DNA of 64,000 nt from NCBI RefSeq assembly GCF_014396585.1, contig NZ_CP060717.1:372001-436000 (forward strand), given 5' to 3'. The notes below the pieces were generated by a model that ran no database searches, was not told the DNA's origin, and was given only the letters and a program-made list of their open reading frames with translations. The stretch is from Sphingomonas rhizophila (lineage in GTDB: Bacteria > Pseudomonadota > Alphaproteobacteria > Sphingomonadales > Sphingomonadaceae). The translations under genes and the position numbers were made by a program. Positions 6,212-14,614 of the stretch are shown one piece after another (within the stretch, counting starts at the first letter, position 1; each line of letters begins with the position of its first letter).

Positions 6212-8281
6212 CTAGTAGTTGAACCTGGCGGTCAGGCGAATGTCCCGCCCCGCCAGCGGCGCATAATCCTTCAGCAGGCTGGTCGAGCGCCGCGCCTCCA
6301 CATCGAAGATATTGTTGGCCGCAAGGCCCAGCGTCAATTCAGGCCGCTCGCGAAGCGGCTGCCACTCGACCGACGCGTTGATCAGGGTGAAGCCCGGGGT
6401 CGCCGTTTCCAGTGGCGCGACGCGATCGTGCGACCAGTCGTGCTCGACCTCCAGCCGGGTGCTGACCGGTCCGCGTTCGGCGGTCAGCGCGCCGATCACC
6501 CGAAGTGGCGGGATCAGCGGCGCCGGGCCGAAGCCGCGGATGGTTGCGCGGGTCTTGTCCGCGCTGGCCTCCGCGCCCAGCTTCCAGCCCGATACGGTGC
6601 CAAGCCCGGCCTCGGCCTGGACCTCGAAACCGGTATAGGTCGCACGGCCCTGCCGGTATTCGTAGACCGGGAAGTCGTCCTCGATCTCGCCGGTCGGCGC
6701 CTGGTAGATGAAGTTCGAATAGCGCGTGCGATAGACGGTTGCGTCGAAGGTGATCGGCCCGGCGTGATGGTGCAGGTGCAGCTCGCCACCGATGCCCTTT
6801 TCCTGGCCGAGGTTGGGATTGCCGACCTCGAAGACCGCGTTGCCGGCGTGTGGGCCGTTGGCGTAAAGTTCCTCGACCGACGGCGCACGCGACGAGCGCG
6901 AGAGGCTGAGCGACACCTTCGATGACGGCGCGAAGGCGTAGCTGGCACCGCCCGAATAGCTCAGGCTGGTGAAATCGCGGCGGAGGTCGGGGTTGCCGAC
7001 GACGTCACTCGCTTGCGCGGTCTGCCGGCTGCGTTCGAGGCGAAAACCGCCCTCGACGCGCCACGGTCCGCGGTCCAGGTGCTGGACCGAAAACAGCGCC
7101 ACGTCCCGCGACCGGCTCGGCGGCAGATACTGCTCGTCGCCATTAATCCGAACCTTGACGTCGAATAGCTGGAGGCCGCTGGTGCCGCCCCATCCGTCCT
7201 TGTCGCGCTGGACGAAGTCGGCGCGGGCCTCGCCGCCCTTGGAGAAGACCTGGCTGCCGACCTCGCCATCCTCGGCAATCTCGCGATGCTGATAGTCGTT
7301 GTATCCACCGCGAAGCCGGATCGACTTCAGGAAGCCTTCCAGCGGGATTTCCGCCCGGGCATCGTAGCGGGTCTGCTCAAGGTCGATATGAACCGCCTCG
7401 GCCTCGACCGCGGGGTCGAGCGAATAGCGGATCGGCACGCCATAATTCGAGGTGCGCCGCGACACCGACGCGCCGACGTTGAACGCGCCATCGACGTAGG
7501 CGAGCGCGCCCGCGGCCTCGAACGACTTGCCGTCGCTGTTGGGTAGTTCGCCCTTGAGATCGGCCAGCGAACGGATTTCGGGATCGTCGCTGGCGGCGGC
7601 CTCCTCGCGAAGCGGTCGCGACAGGATGTAGCCGCCGGTCTTCAGATCGTCATTGCGGCTATAAGCGGCATCGACATGGGCAACCAGGTTGCCGGTCAGC
7701 GGAATGTCGATCTTGCCGCCGGCGAGGACCTCGTCGGCGGCGGTGCCATAGCTGACGGAACCGGCCACGCTCGGCGCGTCGATCTGGCGGCGCGGAATAC
7801 GGCTGTCGCGGACATCGACCACGCCGCCAACCGCCGCGGAACCATAGATCAGGGCGGCAGGGCCATGAATGACCTCGATGGAGTCGGCGGTCAGCGGGTT
7901 GATCGCCACCGCATGGTCGCTGGACGAGGCGGAGACATCGAGACTGCCGATGCCGTCGATCAGGACGCGGATACGGTCGCCGGCGAGTCCGCGAAGAACC
8001 GGCTTCGAGACGTTGGGGCCGGAGCCGGTGGCAGTGACGCCGGGAATCTTGGCAAGCGTCTCGCCAATCGTCGGCCGGACACTGGCGGCCAGGTCGTCGC
8101 CGCTCAGGATCTTGACCTCGCCGAGAACGTCGTCGGTCCGCCGGCGGCCCGTGACAACTACTTCGCCAGCGGTGGTGGCTTGCGGTTGCGGAGCCGGGGA
8201 CGGGGCGGTGGGCGCCGCATCCTGCGCGAACGCAGGGACGGGCAGCAGGACGGTGGCCAGAAGGGCAGGCATGAGGCGCAT
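6212..8281 (-). CDS. TonB-dependent outer-membrane receptor
   Basis: A 689-residue outer-membrane receptor that imports a ligand using TonB energy. A signal peptide spans residues 1-20 ('MRLMPALLATVLLPVPAFAQ'). A TonB-box-like 'GEVVVTGRR' follows a Pro/Ala-rich linker, then the plug domain ('TLAKIPGVTATGSG', 'VLRGLAGDRIRVLIDGIG') and a beta-barrel ending in an aromatic C-terminus (FNY). The ATG at 8281 has a Shine-Dalgarno (GGAGA) 6 bases upstream, which decides against the longer start at 8305. The ligand cannot be read from sequence; the short barrel suggests a metal or small-molecule receptor. It lies downstream of the RibB-like gene on the same strand. Confidence 0.92.
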   Translation of the reverse strand: MRLMPALLATVLLPVPAFAQDAAPTAPSPAPQPQATTAGEVVVTGRRRTDDVLGEVKILSGDDLAASVRPTIGETLAKIPGVTATGSGPNVSKPVLRGLAGDRIRVLIDGIGSLDVSASSSDHAVAINPLTADSIEVIHGPAALIYGSAAVGGVVDVRDSRIPRRQIDAPSVAGSVSYGTAADEVLAGGKIDIPLTGNLVAHVDAAYSRNDDLKTGGYILSRPLREEAAASDDPEIRSLADLKGELPNSDGKSFEAAGALAYVDGAFNVGASVSRRTSNYGVPIRYSLDPAVEAEAVHIDLEQTRYDARAEIPLEGFLKSIRLRGGYNDYQHREIAEDGEVGSQVFSKGGEARADFVQRDKDGWGGTSGLQLFDVKVRINGDEQYLPPSRSRDVALFSVQHLDRGPWRVEGGFRLERSRQTAQASDVVGNPDLRRDFTSLSYSGGASYAFAPSSKVSLSLSRSSRAPSVEELYANGPHAGNAVFEVGNPNLGQEKGIGGELHLHHHAGPITFDATVYRTRYSNFIYQAPTGEIEDDFPVYEYRQGRATYTGFEVQAEAGLGTVSGWKLGAEASADKTRATIRGFGPAPLIPPLRVIGALTAERGPVSTRLEVEHDWSHDRVAPLETATPGFTLINASVEWQPLRERPELTLGLAANNIFDVEARRSTSLLKDYAPLAGRDIRLTARFNY

Positions 8282-8301
8282 TTCAATCTCCGATTTGCGG
8301 C

Positions 8302-8319
8302 TCACATAGCTCCATGTGA
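8302..8319. promoter_or_regulatory. Inverted repeat TCACAT-N6-ATGTGA before the TonB receptor gene
   Basis: Perfect 6-base arms TCACAT (8302-8307) and ATGTGA (8314-8319) lie 21 bases upstream of the receptor ATG. A TATACT hexamer at 8326-8321 on the minus strand could be a -10 box just upstream, placing the repeat in the early transcribed region. The same half-site recurs at 9732-9763 before the RibB-like gene. Confidence 0.35.
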
Positions 8320-8394
8320 CAGTATATCAAGACGCGTGCATTCTCTCGGCGGGTTGCTTCGACCAACGGCACCGGCCTTACGACGAAGCGAGCG

Positions 8395-9696
8395 TTACGC
8401 CTGCGTCGACCCGCAATCGATCGGCCGTTCGCCGACGATGGCCAGATCATAGCCGTCAAGCGCGACCAGGCTGTGGTGTGTGTTGGTCAGCAGAACCATG
8501 TCATGGACGCCCATTTCGGCGAGGATCTGCGCGCCGACGCCATATTCGCGAAGCTCGTCCATGTCAGACGACGGGGCGGGTTTCGGCTCGGCCCCGCCGA
8601 ATGACCGGCTGAACATGTCGGGCGTTCGGCGGCTGATGAACACAATCAGGCCGGCGCCTTCCTCGGCGATAATTTCCATCGACCGTTCCAGGATATTGCT
8701 TCGCTCACCGACGCGGCCAAACAAATCGTCGAGCACGCTGCTCTGGTGCATCCGAACCAGAGTCGGCTGGTTGGCGACGACATGGCCTTTCTGCAGCACA
8801 AGCTGCTCGCTCTCGGTCGCGCGGTTGTAGAAGACGATGGCCTTCCAGTCGCCGCCCCAGCGGCTGGCGAAGCTGAGCTCGCAGCGCCGCTCGACCAGGT
8901 TGTCGTGACGGCGGCGATAGGCGATCAGGTCGCGGATCGTGCCGATCTTCATGCGGTGCTTGCGGCCGAATTCCAGCAGGTCGTCGAGCCGCGCCATGGT
9001 CCCGTCGTCCTTCATGATCTCGCAGATCACGGCCGACGGGTTGAGCCCGGCGAGGCGGGCGATGTCGACCGCGGCCTCGGTGTGACCGGTGCGGACGAGA
9101 ACGCCGCCGTCCTGGGCGATCAGCGGGAAGACATGGCCGGGCGAGACGATGTCGTTGCGGCCGCGCGACTGGTCGATCGCGGTGGCGACGGTGCGGGCGC
9201 GGTCGGCGGCGCTGATCCCGGTGTCGATCCCCTCGCGGGCCTCGATCGACACGGTGAAGGCCGTGCTGTGCCGCGCCTGGTTATTCTTGCTCATCGGCTC
9301 CAGCCCCAGCTGCGTCACGCGCTCGCGGGTGAGGGCGAGGCAGATGAGGCCGCGGCCGTGAGTCGCCATGAAGTTGATCGCGTCGGGCGTCGCCATCTGC
9401 GCGGGAATGATAAGGTCGCCCTCATTCTCGCGGTCCTCGTCGTCGACCAGGATGAACATCCGCCCGTTGCGGGCTTCGTTGATGATTTCCTCGGGCGAGG
9501 CGAGGGCAGCACCGCCTTCGCGCCGTTCCAGGTAGGCCTGCAGCTTGGCCAGCGTGTCCGCGGTGGGATTCCAGTCGTCCTCACCCATGCGACGAAGGCT
9601 GTTGGCGTGCAGGCCGGCGGATCGGGCAAGGCCGGATCGAGTCACCTCTCCAGTTTCGACGAGGTGGCAGAGATCTTCCATGAGGCCCGTGTGCAT
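8395..9696 (-). CDS. ribB: 3,4-dihydroxy-2-butanone-4-phosphate synthase with degenerate RibA-like domain (RibBX type)
   Basis: A 433-residue protein of riboflavin synthesis. An N-terminal segment of about 60 residues ('TRSGLARSAGLHANSLRRMG') resembles a helix-turn-helix. The RibB domain follows, with 'FILVDDEDRENEGDLIIPA' and 'VSPGHVFPL' plus 'GHTEAAVDIARLAGL', the acidic and histidine catalytic motifs. The C-terminal RibA-like domain has 'VRMHQSSVLDDLFG' where active GTP cyclohydrolase II has its cysteine zinc-binding motif, so it is probably not a cyclohydrolase. The start at 9696 is chosen for a GGAG 8 bases upstream; 9681 and 9729 are alternatives. Probably read from a promoter just downstream of tRNA-Thr. 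Confidence 0.9.
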   Translation of the reverse strand: MHTGLMEDLCHLVETGEVTRSGLARSAGLHANSLRRMGEDDWNPTADTLAKLQAYLERREGGAALASPEEIINEARNGRMFILVDDEDRENEGDLIIPAQMATPDAINFMATHGRGLICLALTRERVTQLGLEPMSKNNQARHSTAFTVSIEAREGIDTGISAADRARTVATAIDQSRGRNDIVSPGHVFPLIAQDGGVLVRTGHTEAAVDIARLAGLNPSAVICEIMKDDGTMARLDDLLEFGRKHRMKIGTIRDLIAYRRRHDNLVERRCELSFASRWGGDWKAIVFYNRATESEQLVLQKGHVVANQPTLVRMHQSSVLDDLFGRVGERSNILERSMEIIAEEGAGLIVFISRRTPDMFSRSFGGAEPKPAPSSDMDELREYGVGAQILAEMGVHDMVLLTNTHHSLVALDGYDLAIVGERPIDCGSTQA

Positions 9697-9731
9697 TGCC
9701 GCGACTCCAAATGCGTGGAGTCGTACCATTA

Positions 9732-9763
9732 CAATGTGACCAACGCTTAAGGCAATCACATTG
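9732..9763. promoter_or_regulatory. Long inverted repeat CAATGTGA-N16-TCACATTG upstream of the RibB-like gene
   Basis: Perfect 8-base arms at 9732-9739 and 9756-9763 sit between the 3' end of tRNA-Thr and the ribB start. On the minus strand TTGCCT and TGTAAT, 16 bases apart, overlap it as a weak promoter. It could be an operator or, less likely, a tRNA 3' hairpin; no T-run follows. Confidence 0.4.
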
Positions 9764-9769
9764 GAATGA

Positions 9770-9845
9770 TGGTGCCGGTTGCAGGAATCGAACCCGCGAC
9801 CTTCGGTTTACAAAACCGCTGCTCTACCAGCTGAGCTAAACCGGC
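9770..9845 (-). tRNA. tRNA-Thr (anticodon TGT)
   Basis: A complete cloverleaf reads on the minus strand. The acceptor stem is GCCGGTT paired with AACCGGC; the D arm contains GCTC...GAGC, the anticodon loop is TTTGTAA (TGT), and the T arm GCGGG-TTCGATT-CCTGC. The CCA end is encoded at 9772-9770. It decodes ACA and ACG. Confidence 0.96.
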
Positions 9846-9887
9846 AACGGGCCAGCCTTTGCGTCAGACGGAAGCGGCAGTCCAGTC

Positions 9888-10591
9888 CTATACCGCCGTC
9901 CCGGCAAGCTTCCCGATCCCCGCGGTCAGCGCCATCGCCAGGGCGCCCCAGAAAGCGACCCGCGCGGTCGCCTTGCCGACCGGCGCTCCGCCCGCCCTCG
10001 CGCCGATCGCGCCGAGAAGCGCCAGGAAGATGAGCGAGGCGACCGCGACGGACACCATCATCGCCTGACCGACGGGGGACAGCCAGGCAGTGGCGAGGGG
10101 AAGGGCCGCTCCGGCGGTGAAGGTCGCCGCGGAGGTGAAGGCGGCCTGCACCGGCCGGGCGGTGGTGATGTGCGTGATGCTCAACTCGTCACGGGCATGA
10201 CTGCCAAGCGCATCCGCGGCCATCAATTGTTCTGCCACCTTGTCCGCCGTCGCCTCGTCAAGGCCCCGTTGCCGGTAGATGGCCGCCAGTTCCGCCCGCT
10301 CGAATTCCGGTGCCGTCGCGAGTTCCGCCTTCTCGCGGCGAGGTCGGCGTTCTCCGTATCGGCCTGCGAGCTGACCGAGACATATTCGCCGGCGGCCATC
10401 GACATCGCGCCGGCGACGAGGCCGGCGACCCCGGCGAGCAGCACCTCGTTGCGTCCGGACGCCGCCGCGGCAACGCCGACGATCAGGCTGGCGGTCGAGA
10501 CGATTCCGTCATTGGCGCCGAGCACCGCGGCCCTCAACCAACCGATGCGTTCGACAAGATGCCGTTCGGGATGTGCGTGGGACAGTGCCAT
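9888..10591 (-). CDS. VIT1/CCC1-family (DUF125) transporter (frameshifted by one missing base)
   Basis: A VIT family membrane protein; the family transports Fe2+/Mn2+. The N-terminal part has '[20 protein letters not shown]', the conserved first helix, then '[19 protein letters not shown]'. The frame then breaks: the continuation '[19 protein letters not shown]' and the last three membrane helices ('[20 protein letters not shown]') are one base out of phase. Restoring a C in the run at about 10335-10339 gives 234 residues, normal for the family. The ATG at 10591 has a GGAGG 8 bases upstream. The break is probably a sequencing deletion. Confidence 0.85.
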
Positions 10592-10625
10592 GACCATTAC
10601 CTCCCCTGGGTGCGTCGATTGTCGT

Positions 10626-11477
10626 TCAGGCGATGCCGAAGGTCCACCCCTCGGTTTGGGCAAGAGACGGCGTCAGGCCCGGCGGGTCGAACGCGAACCG
10701 GCTGGCGGCGTGCGCCCGCATTCCCGCTGCGGTGATCAGCGCGTCGGTCTGGTGATCGGTTGGAACATGGTCGAGGAAGGCCGGATCGCTGCCGAGCGCA
10801 ACGAGCGCCGTGTCGAGCTCGGCCGCGGTGCGGACCTTCTTGCCTGGCAACCCGGCATTGCGGATGTAGATCCGGGTGTAGATCTCGACAACGGCGCTGC
10901 CGTTTCCGGGAAGCGGGTCCATCGGCCAGATGGCGACCCTCTCGCTCAGCCGGTGGAGCAATCGCATGCCGGAAAAACTGGCCTTGGCGACCTGTGCCGC
11001 GCCGATCGCGTCGTAGGCGCTGGCCGTCTTGCGACCACCCTGCGCGTTGAGGTGCGCATCGCAAATGCGGAAGCGGACGAAGTCGGCCTTCACGCCGTCG
11101 GCGATGCCGAAATAGAAATGGCGGCGGTGCACCTCCTCCAGGAAGCTGGCTGCGCCCAGATCCTCGTCGGCGCTCTTGCCGTCGACATAGGCCCAAAAGT
11201 CGCGCGCATTGTCGGGAATGCCGTTCTCGCCCGGCAGGTAGGCGCCGCGCTCCGCGAACGGCGGTGCGAAACTGAAGTCGAACCCGAACAGCGTCGGTTC
11301 CCTGGCCGCCTCCACCAACAACCAGTCGAGCACTTCCCGTCGCGACCAGACATGACCCGGCCGGACCAGCGCGGGCGCGGCGTCGGCGCGCGCCTCCGCA
11401 ATGGCGATGCCCTTGTGCCGCTGTCCCTTGGCGCCCGACCAGTCGATGGCGACGAAGCGCGAGAAGCGGCCGCTCAC
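10626..11477 (-). CDS. Conserved hypothetical protein, DUF429-like
   Basis: A 283-residue soluble protein beginning '[20 protein letters not shown]'. The 'AIDWSGA' strand with a later '[13 protein letters not shown]' resembles the RNase H-like fold of DUF429 proteins, and a late segment contains '[17 protein letters not shown]', where DUF429 members have a conserved D..DA..A pattern. No catalytic role is established for this family. It starts with GTG in a GTGA overlap with the stop of the MmcQ gene, so it is the last of a three-gene coupled set (MscS, MmcQ, this gene). Confidence 0.75.
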   Translation of the reverse strand: MSGRFSRFVAIDWSGAKGQRHKGIAIAEARADAAPALVRPGHVWSRREVLDWLLVEAAREPTLFGFDFSFAPPFAERGAYLPGENGIPDNARDFWAYVDGKSADEDLGAASFLEEVHRRHFYFGIADGVKADFVRFRICDAHLNAQGGRKTASAYDAIGAAQVAKASFSGMRLLHRLSERVAIWPMDPLPGNGSAVVEIYTRIYIRNAGLPGKKVRTAAELDTALVALGSDPAFLDHVPTDHQTDALITAAGMRAHAASRFAFDPPGLTPSLAQTEGWTFGIA

Positions 11478-11827
11478 GCTTTCTTGCGCGATGCGGCAGG
11501 CTTCAGCGCCTCCGCCCAGTCACGCGCTCGTTCGATAGTATCGGCGACCCGCTCGGGATCGTCACTGTTGTAGCGGACGAGGACGCAGGGGTAGCCGTCG
11601 TAATGCGGCGTCTGCCAGAACGTCTCCGGGCCGGTTTCCATCAGCACCAGCTTGCTGTCCTGGTCGATATGCAGGCCGAACGAGTCGGCTTCGCGCGACG
11701 GCGTGACCAGCGGCCGGCCGTTGGCGGCGATCCTGACCGCCGGCCCGCCATAGTAGGTGCCGAGTTCCGTCCCGGGAAGCGTCAGTGCATGGGCGACCAC
11801 CGCCTCCCAGGACGAAAGATCGGGCAT
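11474..11827 (-). CDS. MmcQ/YjbR family protein
   Basis: A 117-residue MmcQ/YjbR-type protein with a CyaY-like fold. Visible family features are 'SWEAVVAHALTLPGTEL', 'VTPSREADSFGLHIDQDSK', the Trp/His pattern 'ETFWQTPHYDGYPCVLVRYN' and a final helix 'IERARDWAEALKP'. Members are often called DNA-binding, but the function is unproven. The start at 11827 overlaps the MscS stop by one base (TGATG) and the stop overlaps the next start, indicating coupled translation. Longer upstream reading is antisense-type noise inside the MscS gene. Confidence 0.85.
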   Translation of the reverse strand: MPDLSSWEAVVAHALTLPGTELGTYYGGPAVRIAANGRPLVTPSREADSFGLHIDQDSKLVLMETGPETFWQTPHYDGYPCVLVRYNSDDPERVADTIERARDWAEALKPAASRKKA

Positions 11828-13128
11828 CAGACCAGCGGCGGCTGGCTGTCGTCCGCCGGCGGCGCCTTCTTGAGGCGCGGCGGCGGGGGAGGCGCGAACG
11901 GCGGGCTGCCGCGCTGCCATTCCTCCAGCGTGCGGGCGGCGAAGTCGCGTCCCCCAAGCCCGAAGGCGATGGCGGTGGCGACCGCGGCCGAGCCCAGGAT
12001 CAGGCCGAACGCCATCATCACGATCTGGTCGGCCAAGCCCATGAAGGTCAGGCCGATCGCGGTGAACAGCGCCAGGATAGCGTATTTGACAATGGTCTGG
12101 GCGTAACCGGCCTCGCCGGTCGAACTGCCGACCAGCCCGGCCAGGATCCGGGCCAGGAACAGGCCGACAACGATGATGACCGTGCCAAAGATAACCTTGC
12201 CGCCAAGCTCGGTGATCTGGAACAGCAGCACCGCAACGCTGTCGCCGCCCAGCTGCCGGGCCGCCTCGATCGCCGCGCCCAGCAGGATGGCGGTCATGGC
12301 GATCGCGCCGACGACCCGCGACGGGTTGGCGCTGGCCGGCATGATGCCCAGCGCGCGAACGCTGTTGTCGAAGCCAAGGCTGGGGAGCACGGTTTCGATC
12401 AGCGCCTTGACCCATTTGCCGATCAGGAAGGCGATCGCCAGCCACACCAGCGCGGCCAGCACGCGGGGGATGGCGGTGGCAATGGTGTTAAGCATCGCCG
12501 TCGCCGGATCGGAGATCGCCGACACCTGCAGGATCTGCAGCGCGCCGATCGCGGCGAAGATGATGATCGTCGCGCTGACGGTGACTCCGACCGCGCGGGC
12601 GATCGAGCTCCGCGCCGGGGCGGTGCCCTCGCTGGCGGTGCCGGACGCGTCGACCGTGACCGGGGCATCGCCAAGTTTCAATCCCGCGCGGCCCGCGAGC
12701 TTCTCGAGGTTGAGCGCACCCAGCGCGGCCTCGACGATGTGACGGACGATGCGGGCAAGGATCAGGCCGGCGAAGAAGAACAGACCGGCGCCAAGCAGGC
12801 GCGGCAGAAAGGCGAACACCTCGTTGGTCATCTGGGTGACCGGGGTCAGCACGCCCGACAGGCCAAGCGGCTGCAGCGCCGCGATCAGGCCGACCAGCCA
12901 GATCAGCCAGTAGGCGAGGCGGCCAAGCTCCTTGCCGACGCTGTCACCGCCGACGCCGGGATGGCGCTTCAGGATCGGCATCTTGTCGACGACGCGCGAC
13001 ACGCCCCACTGCACCGCCTTCGCCAGGAAGTGCGTGACGACGAGGATGAGCACGGCGAACAGGACCTTGGGTCCCCATTCGACGAGTTGTGCTTGCCAGT
13101 AAGCGGCCGGCGGCTGGTTCTGATACAT
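11827..13128 (-). CDS. Mechanosensitive ion channel family protein with repeated TM helices
   Basis: A 433-residue inner-membrane protein. An N-terminal hydrophobic helix ('VLFAVLILVVTHFLAKAV') is followed by repeats of a conserved helix pattern ('GAGLFFFAGLILARIVRHIV', 'VLAALVWLAIAFLIGKWVKA', 'GKVIFGTVIIVVGLFLARIL'). It ends in a glycine/alanine-rich helix ('GSAAVATAIAFGLGGRDFAA') and a Pro-rich tail. This matches the 'conserved TM helix' mechanosensitive channel proteins (CmpX-like) rather than canonical MscS; a role in osmotic or envelope stress is inferred from family. First gene of the coupled MscS-MmcQ-DUF429 set. The ATG at 13128 has a distant Shine-Dalgarno. Confidence 0.85.
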   Translation of the reverse strand: MYQNQPPAAYWQAQLVEWGPKVLFAVLILVVTHFLAKAVQWGVSRVVDKMPILKRHPGVGGDSVGKELGRLAYWLIWLVGLIAALQPLGLSGVLTPVTQMTNEVFAFLPRLLGAGLFFFAGLILARIVRHIVEAALGALNLEKLAGRAGLKLGDAPVTVDASGTASEGTAPARSSIARAVGVTVSATIIIFAAIGALQILQVSAISDPATAMLNTIATAIPRVLAALVWLAIAFLIGKWVKALIETVLPSLGFDNSVRALGIMPASANPSRVVGAIAMTAILLGAAIEAARQLGGDSVAVLLFQITELGGKVIFGTVIIVVGLFLARILAGLVGSSTGEAGYAQTIVKYAILALFTAIGLTFMGLADQIVMMAFGLILGSAAVATAIAFGLGGRDFAARTLEEWQRGSPPFAPPPPPRLKKAPPADDSQPPLV

Positions 13129-13187
13129 GGTGAAGGCACCCCTCTGTTGCGTGCATTACGCTCACTCTAGCGCCTCGGGCGCGGGCC

Positions 13188-14507
13188 TCAACCGTCGCCG
13201 CGCAGTTCCTTGCGCTTCGTATCCCACCATTCGATGCGTTCGCGCACCTTGGCCTCGAACCCGCGATCGACCGGGTGATAGAAGGCCTGCGGCTCCATCT
13301 CGTTAGGCCAGTAGTTCGCGCCCGAAAAGCCGCCTTCCGCATCGTGGTCGTATTCGTAGCCCTTGCCGTAACCGGCGTCCTTCATCAGCCGCGTCGACGC
13401 GTTGACGATGTTCATCGGCGGCATCAGCGATCCCGTGTCGCGCGCGCTTCGCCACGCCGCGCCCATCGCCTTGTAGGCCGCGTTCGATTTGGGCGCGGTG
13501 GCGAGGTAGAGGCAGGCCTGGACGATCGCCAACTCGCCTTCGGGGCTGCCGAGGAAGTCGTAGGCGTCCTTGGCGGCAAGGCATTGCACCAGCGCCTGCG
13601 GGTCGGCGAGGCCGACATCCTCCACCGCCGCCCGCACGAGACGGCGAAGGACGAACAGCGGCTCCTCACCCGCGACCAGCATGCGCGCGAGGTAATAGAG
13701 CGCCGCCTGCGGGTCGGACCCGCGAATCGACTTATGAAGCGCGGAGATGAGGTTGTAGTGCCCCTCGCGGTCCTTGTCATAGACCGCGACCCGCCGCTGG
13801 AGCAGCGCGGCAAGACCGGCCGGATCGAGCGGCGCTTTCAGTTTCAGGTCGAGCAGGGTTTCCGCCTGGTTGAGCAGGAAACGGCCATCGCCGTCGGCGC
13901 TGGCGACCAGCGCGGCGCGGGCGTCATCGTCGAGCTGCAACGCCTCGCCGGCGGCCCGCTCGGCCCTGTCGAGCAGGGTCGCGAGCGCCGATTGATCGAG
14001 GCGGCGAAGGATCAGGACCTGTGCCCGGCTCAGGAGCGCCGCGTTCAATTCGAAGCTGGGATTTTCGGTCGTCGCACCGACCAGGGTGATGGTGCCGTCC
14101 TCGACATAGGGCAGGAAACCGTCCTGCTGCGATCGGTTGAAGCGATGGATCTCGTCCACGAACAACAGGGTGCGCTGGCCGGCACGGGCAGCGGTCTTCG
14201 CCTCCGCAAACACCTTCTTTAGGTCCGCGACGCCGGAGAACACCGCCGACAGCGACACGAAACGCAATCCGACCGCGTCGGCGAGTAGCCGTGCAATGCT
14301 GGTCTTGCCCGTGCCTGGCGGACCCCAAAGGATCATCGACGACAGCTTGCCGGCCGCGACCATTCGACCGATCGCGCCTTCCGGACCGGTCAGATGCTCC
14401 TGCCCTACGACCTCCTCGAGCGACTTGGGACGAAGCCGGTCGGCCAGCGGCGCTGTGCCGGCCACTTGGTCGTCGGGAAGCGGATCGTCGGCGAAAAGGT
14501 CGGCCAT
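13188..14507 (-). CDS. rarA: Replication-associated recombination protein A (RarA/MgsA)
   Basis: An AAA+ ATPase (439 aa) acting at stalled replication forks. Walker A is 'GPPGTGKTSIARLLA', Walker B 'LLFVDEIHRFNRSQQDGFLP', sensor 1 'GATTENPSFELN'. The C-terminal tetramerisation region includes 'HYNLISALHKSIRGSDPQAA' and 'YEYDHD'. The length is normal. The ATG at 14507 ('MADLFADDP') is chosen because the only longer start is a TTG with no Shine-Dalgarno. Divergent from the PadR gene. Confidence 0.95.
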   Translation of the reverse strand: MADLFADDPLPDDQVAGTAPLADRLRPKSLEEVVGQEHLTGPEGAIGRMVAAGKLSSMILWGPPGTGKTSIARLLADAVGLRFVSLSAVFSGVADLKKVFAEAKTAARAGQRTLLFVDEIHRFNRSQQDGFLPYVEDGTITLVGATTENPSFELNAALLSRAQVLILRRLDQSALATLLDRAERAAGEALQLDDDARAALVASADGDGRFLLNQAETLLDLKLKAPLDPAGLAALLQRRVAVYDKDREGHYNLISALHKSIRGSDPQAALYYLARMLVAGEEPLFVLRRLVRAAVEDVGLADPQALVQCLAAKDAYDFLGSPEGELAIVQACLYLATAPKSNAAYKAMGAAWRSARDTGSLMPPMNIVNASTRLMKDAGYGKGYEYDHDAEGGFSGANYWPNEMEPQAFYHPVDRGFEAKVRERIEWWDTKRKELRGDG

Positions 14508-14550
14508 CGGTAGCGCCAATAGCCAAGCGCGGCGAACGTTGCATCTGCTC

Positions 14551-14578
14551 TTGACGAAATTCTATCAAGATATATCTT
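14551..14578 (+). promoter_or_regulatory. Promoter overlapped by a PadR-type palindromic operator
   Basis: TTGACG (14551-14556) and TATCTT (14573-14578) are 16 bases apart, a plausible sigma-70 promoter for the padR gene. The perfect 12-base palindrome AAGATATATCTT (14567-14578) covers the -10 box, so a bound dimer would block transcription. Autorepression is typical of PadR regulators and is inferred here. Confidence 0.55.
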
Positions 14579-14614
14579 CGACCCATCTTGAATGATCATT
14601 TTGAAGGAATTGAC

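Noticed and set aside
6202..6925. Extension of the PspB-like frame to 319 residues
   Set aside because: Runs antisense through the TonB receptor; explained by the single lost base at 6125-6130.
9732..9763. Inverted repeat as a tRNA-Thr terminator
   Set aside because: The 16-base loop and lack of a T-run argue against an intrinsic terminator; kept as a possible operator.
10170..11573. 467-residue plus-strand frame
   Set aside because: Antisense to the VIT and DUF429-like genes, no domain.
11785..13170. 461-residue plus-strand frame
   Set aside because: Antisense to the MscS-like gene, charged low-complexity composition, no start signal.
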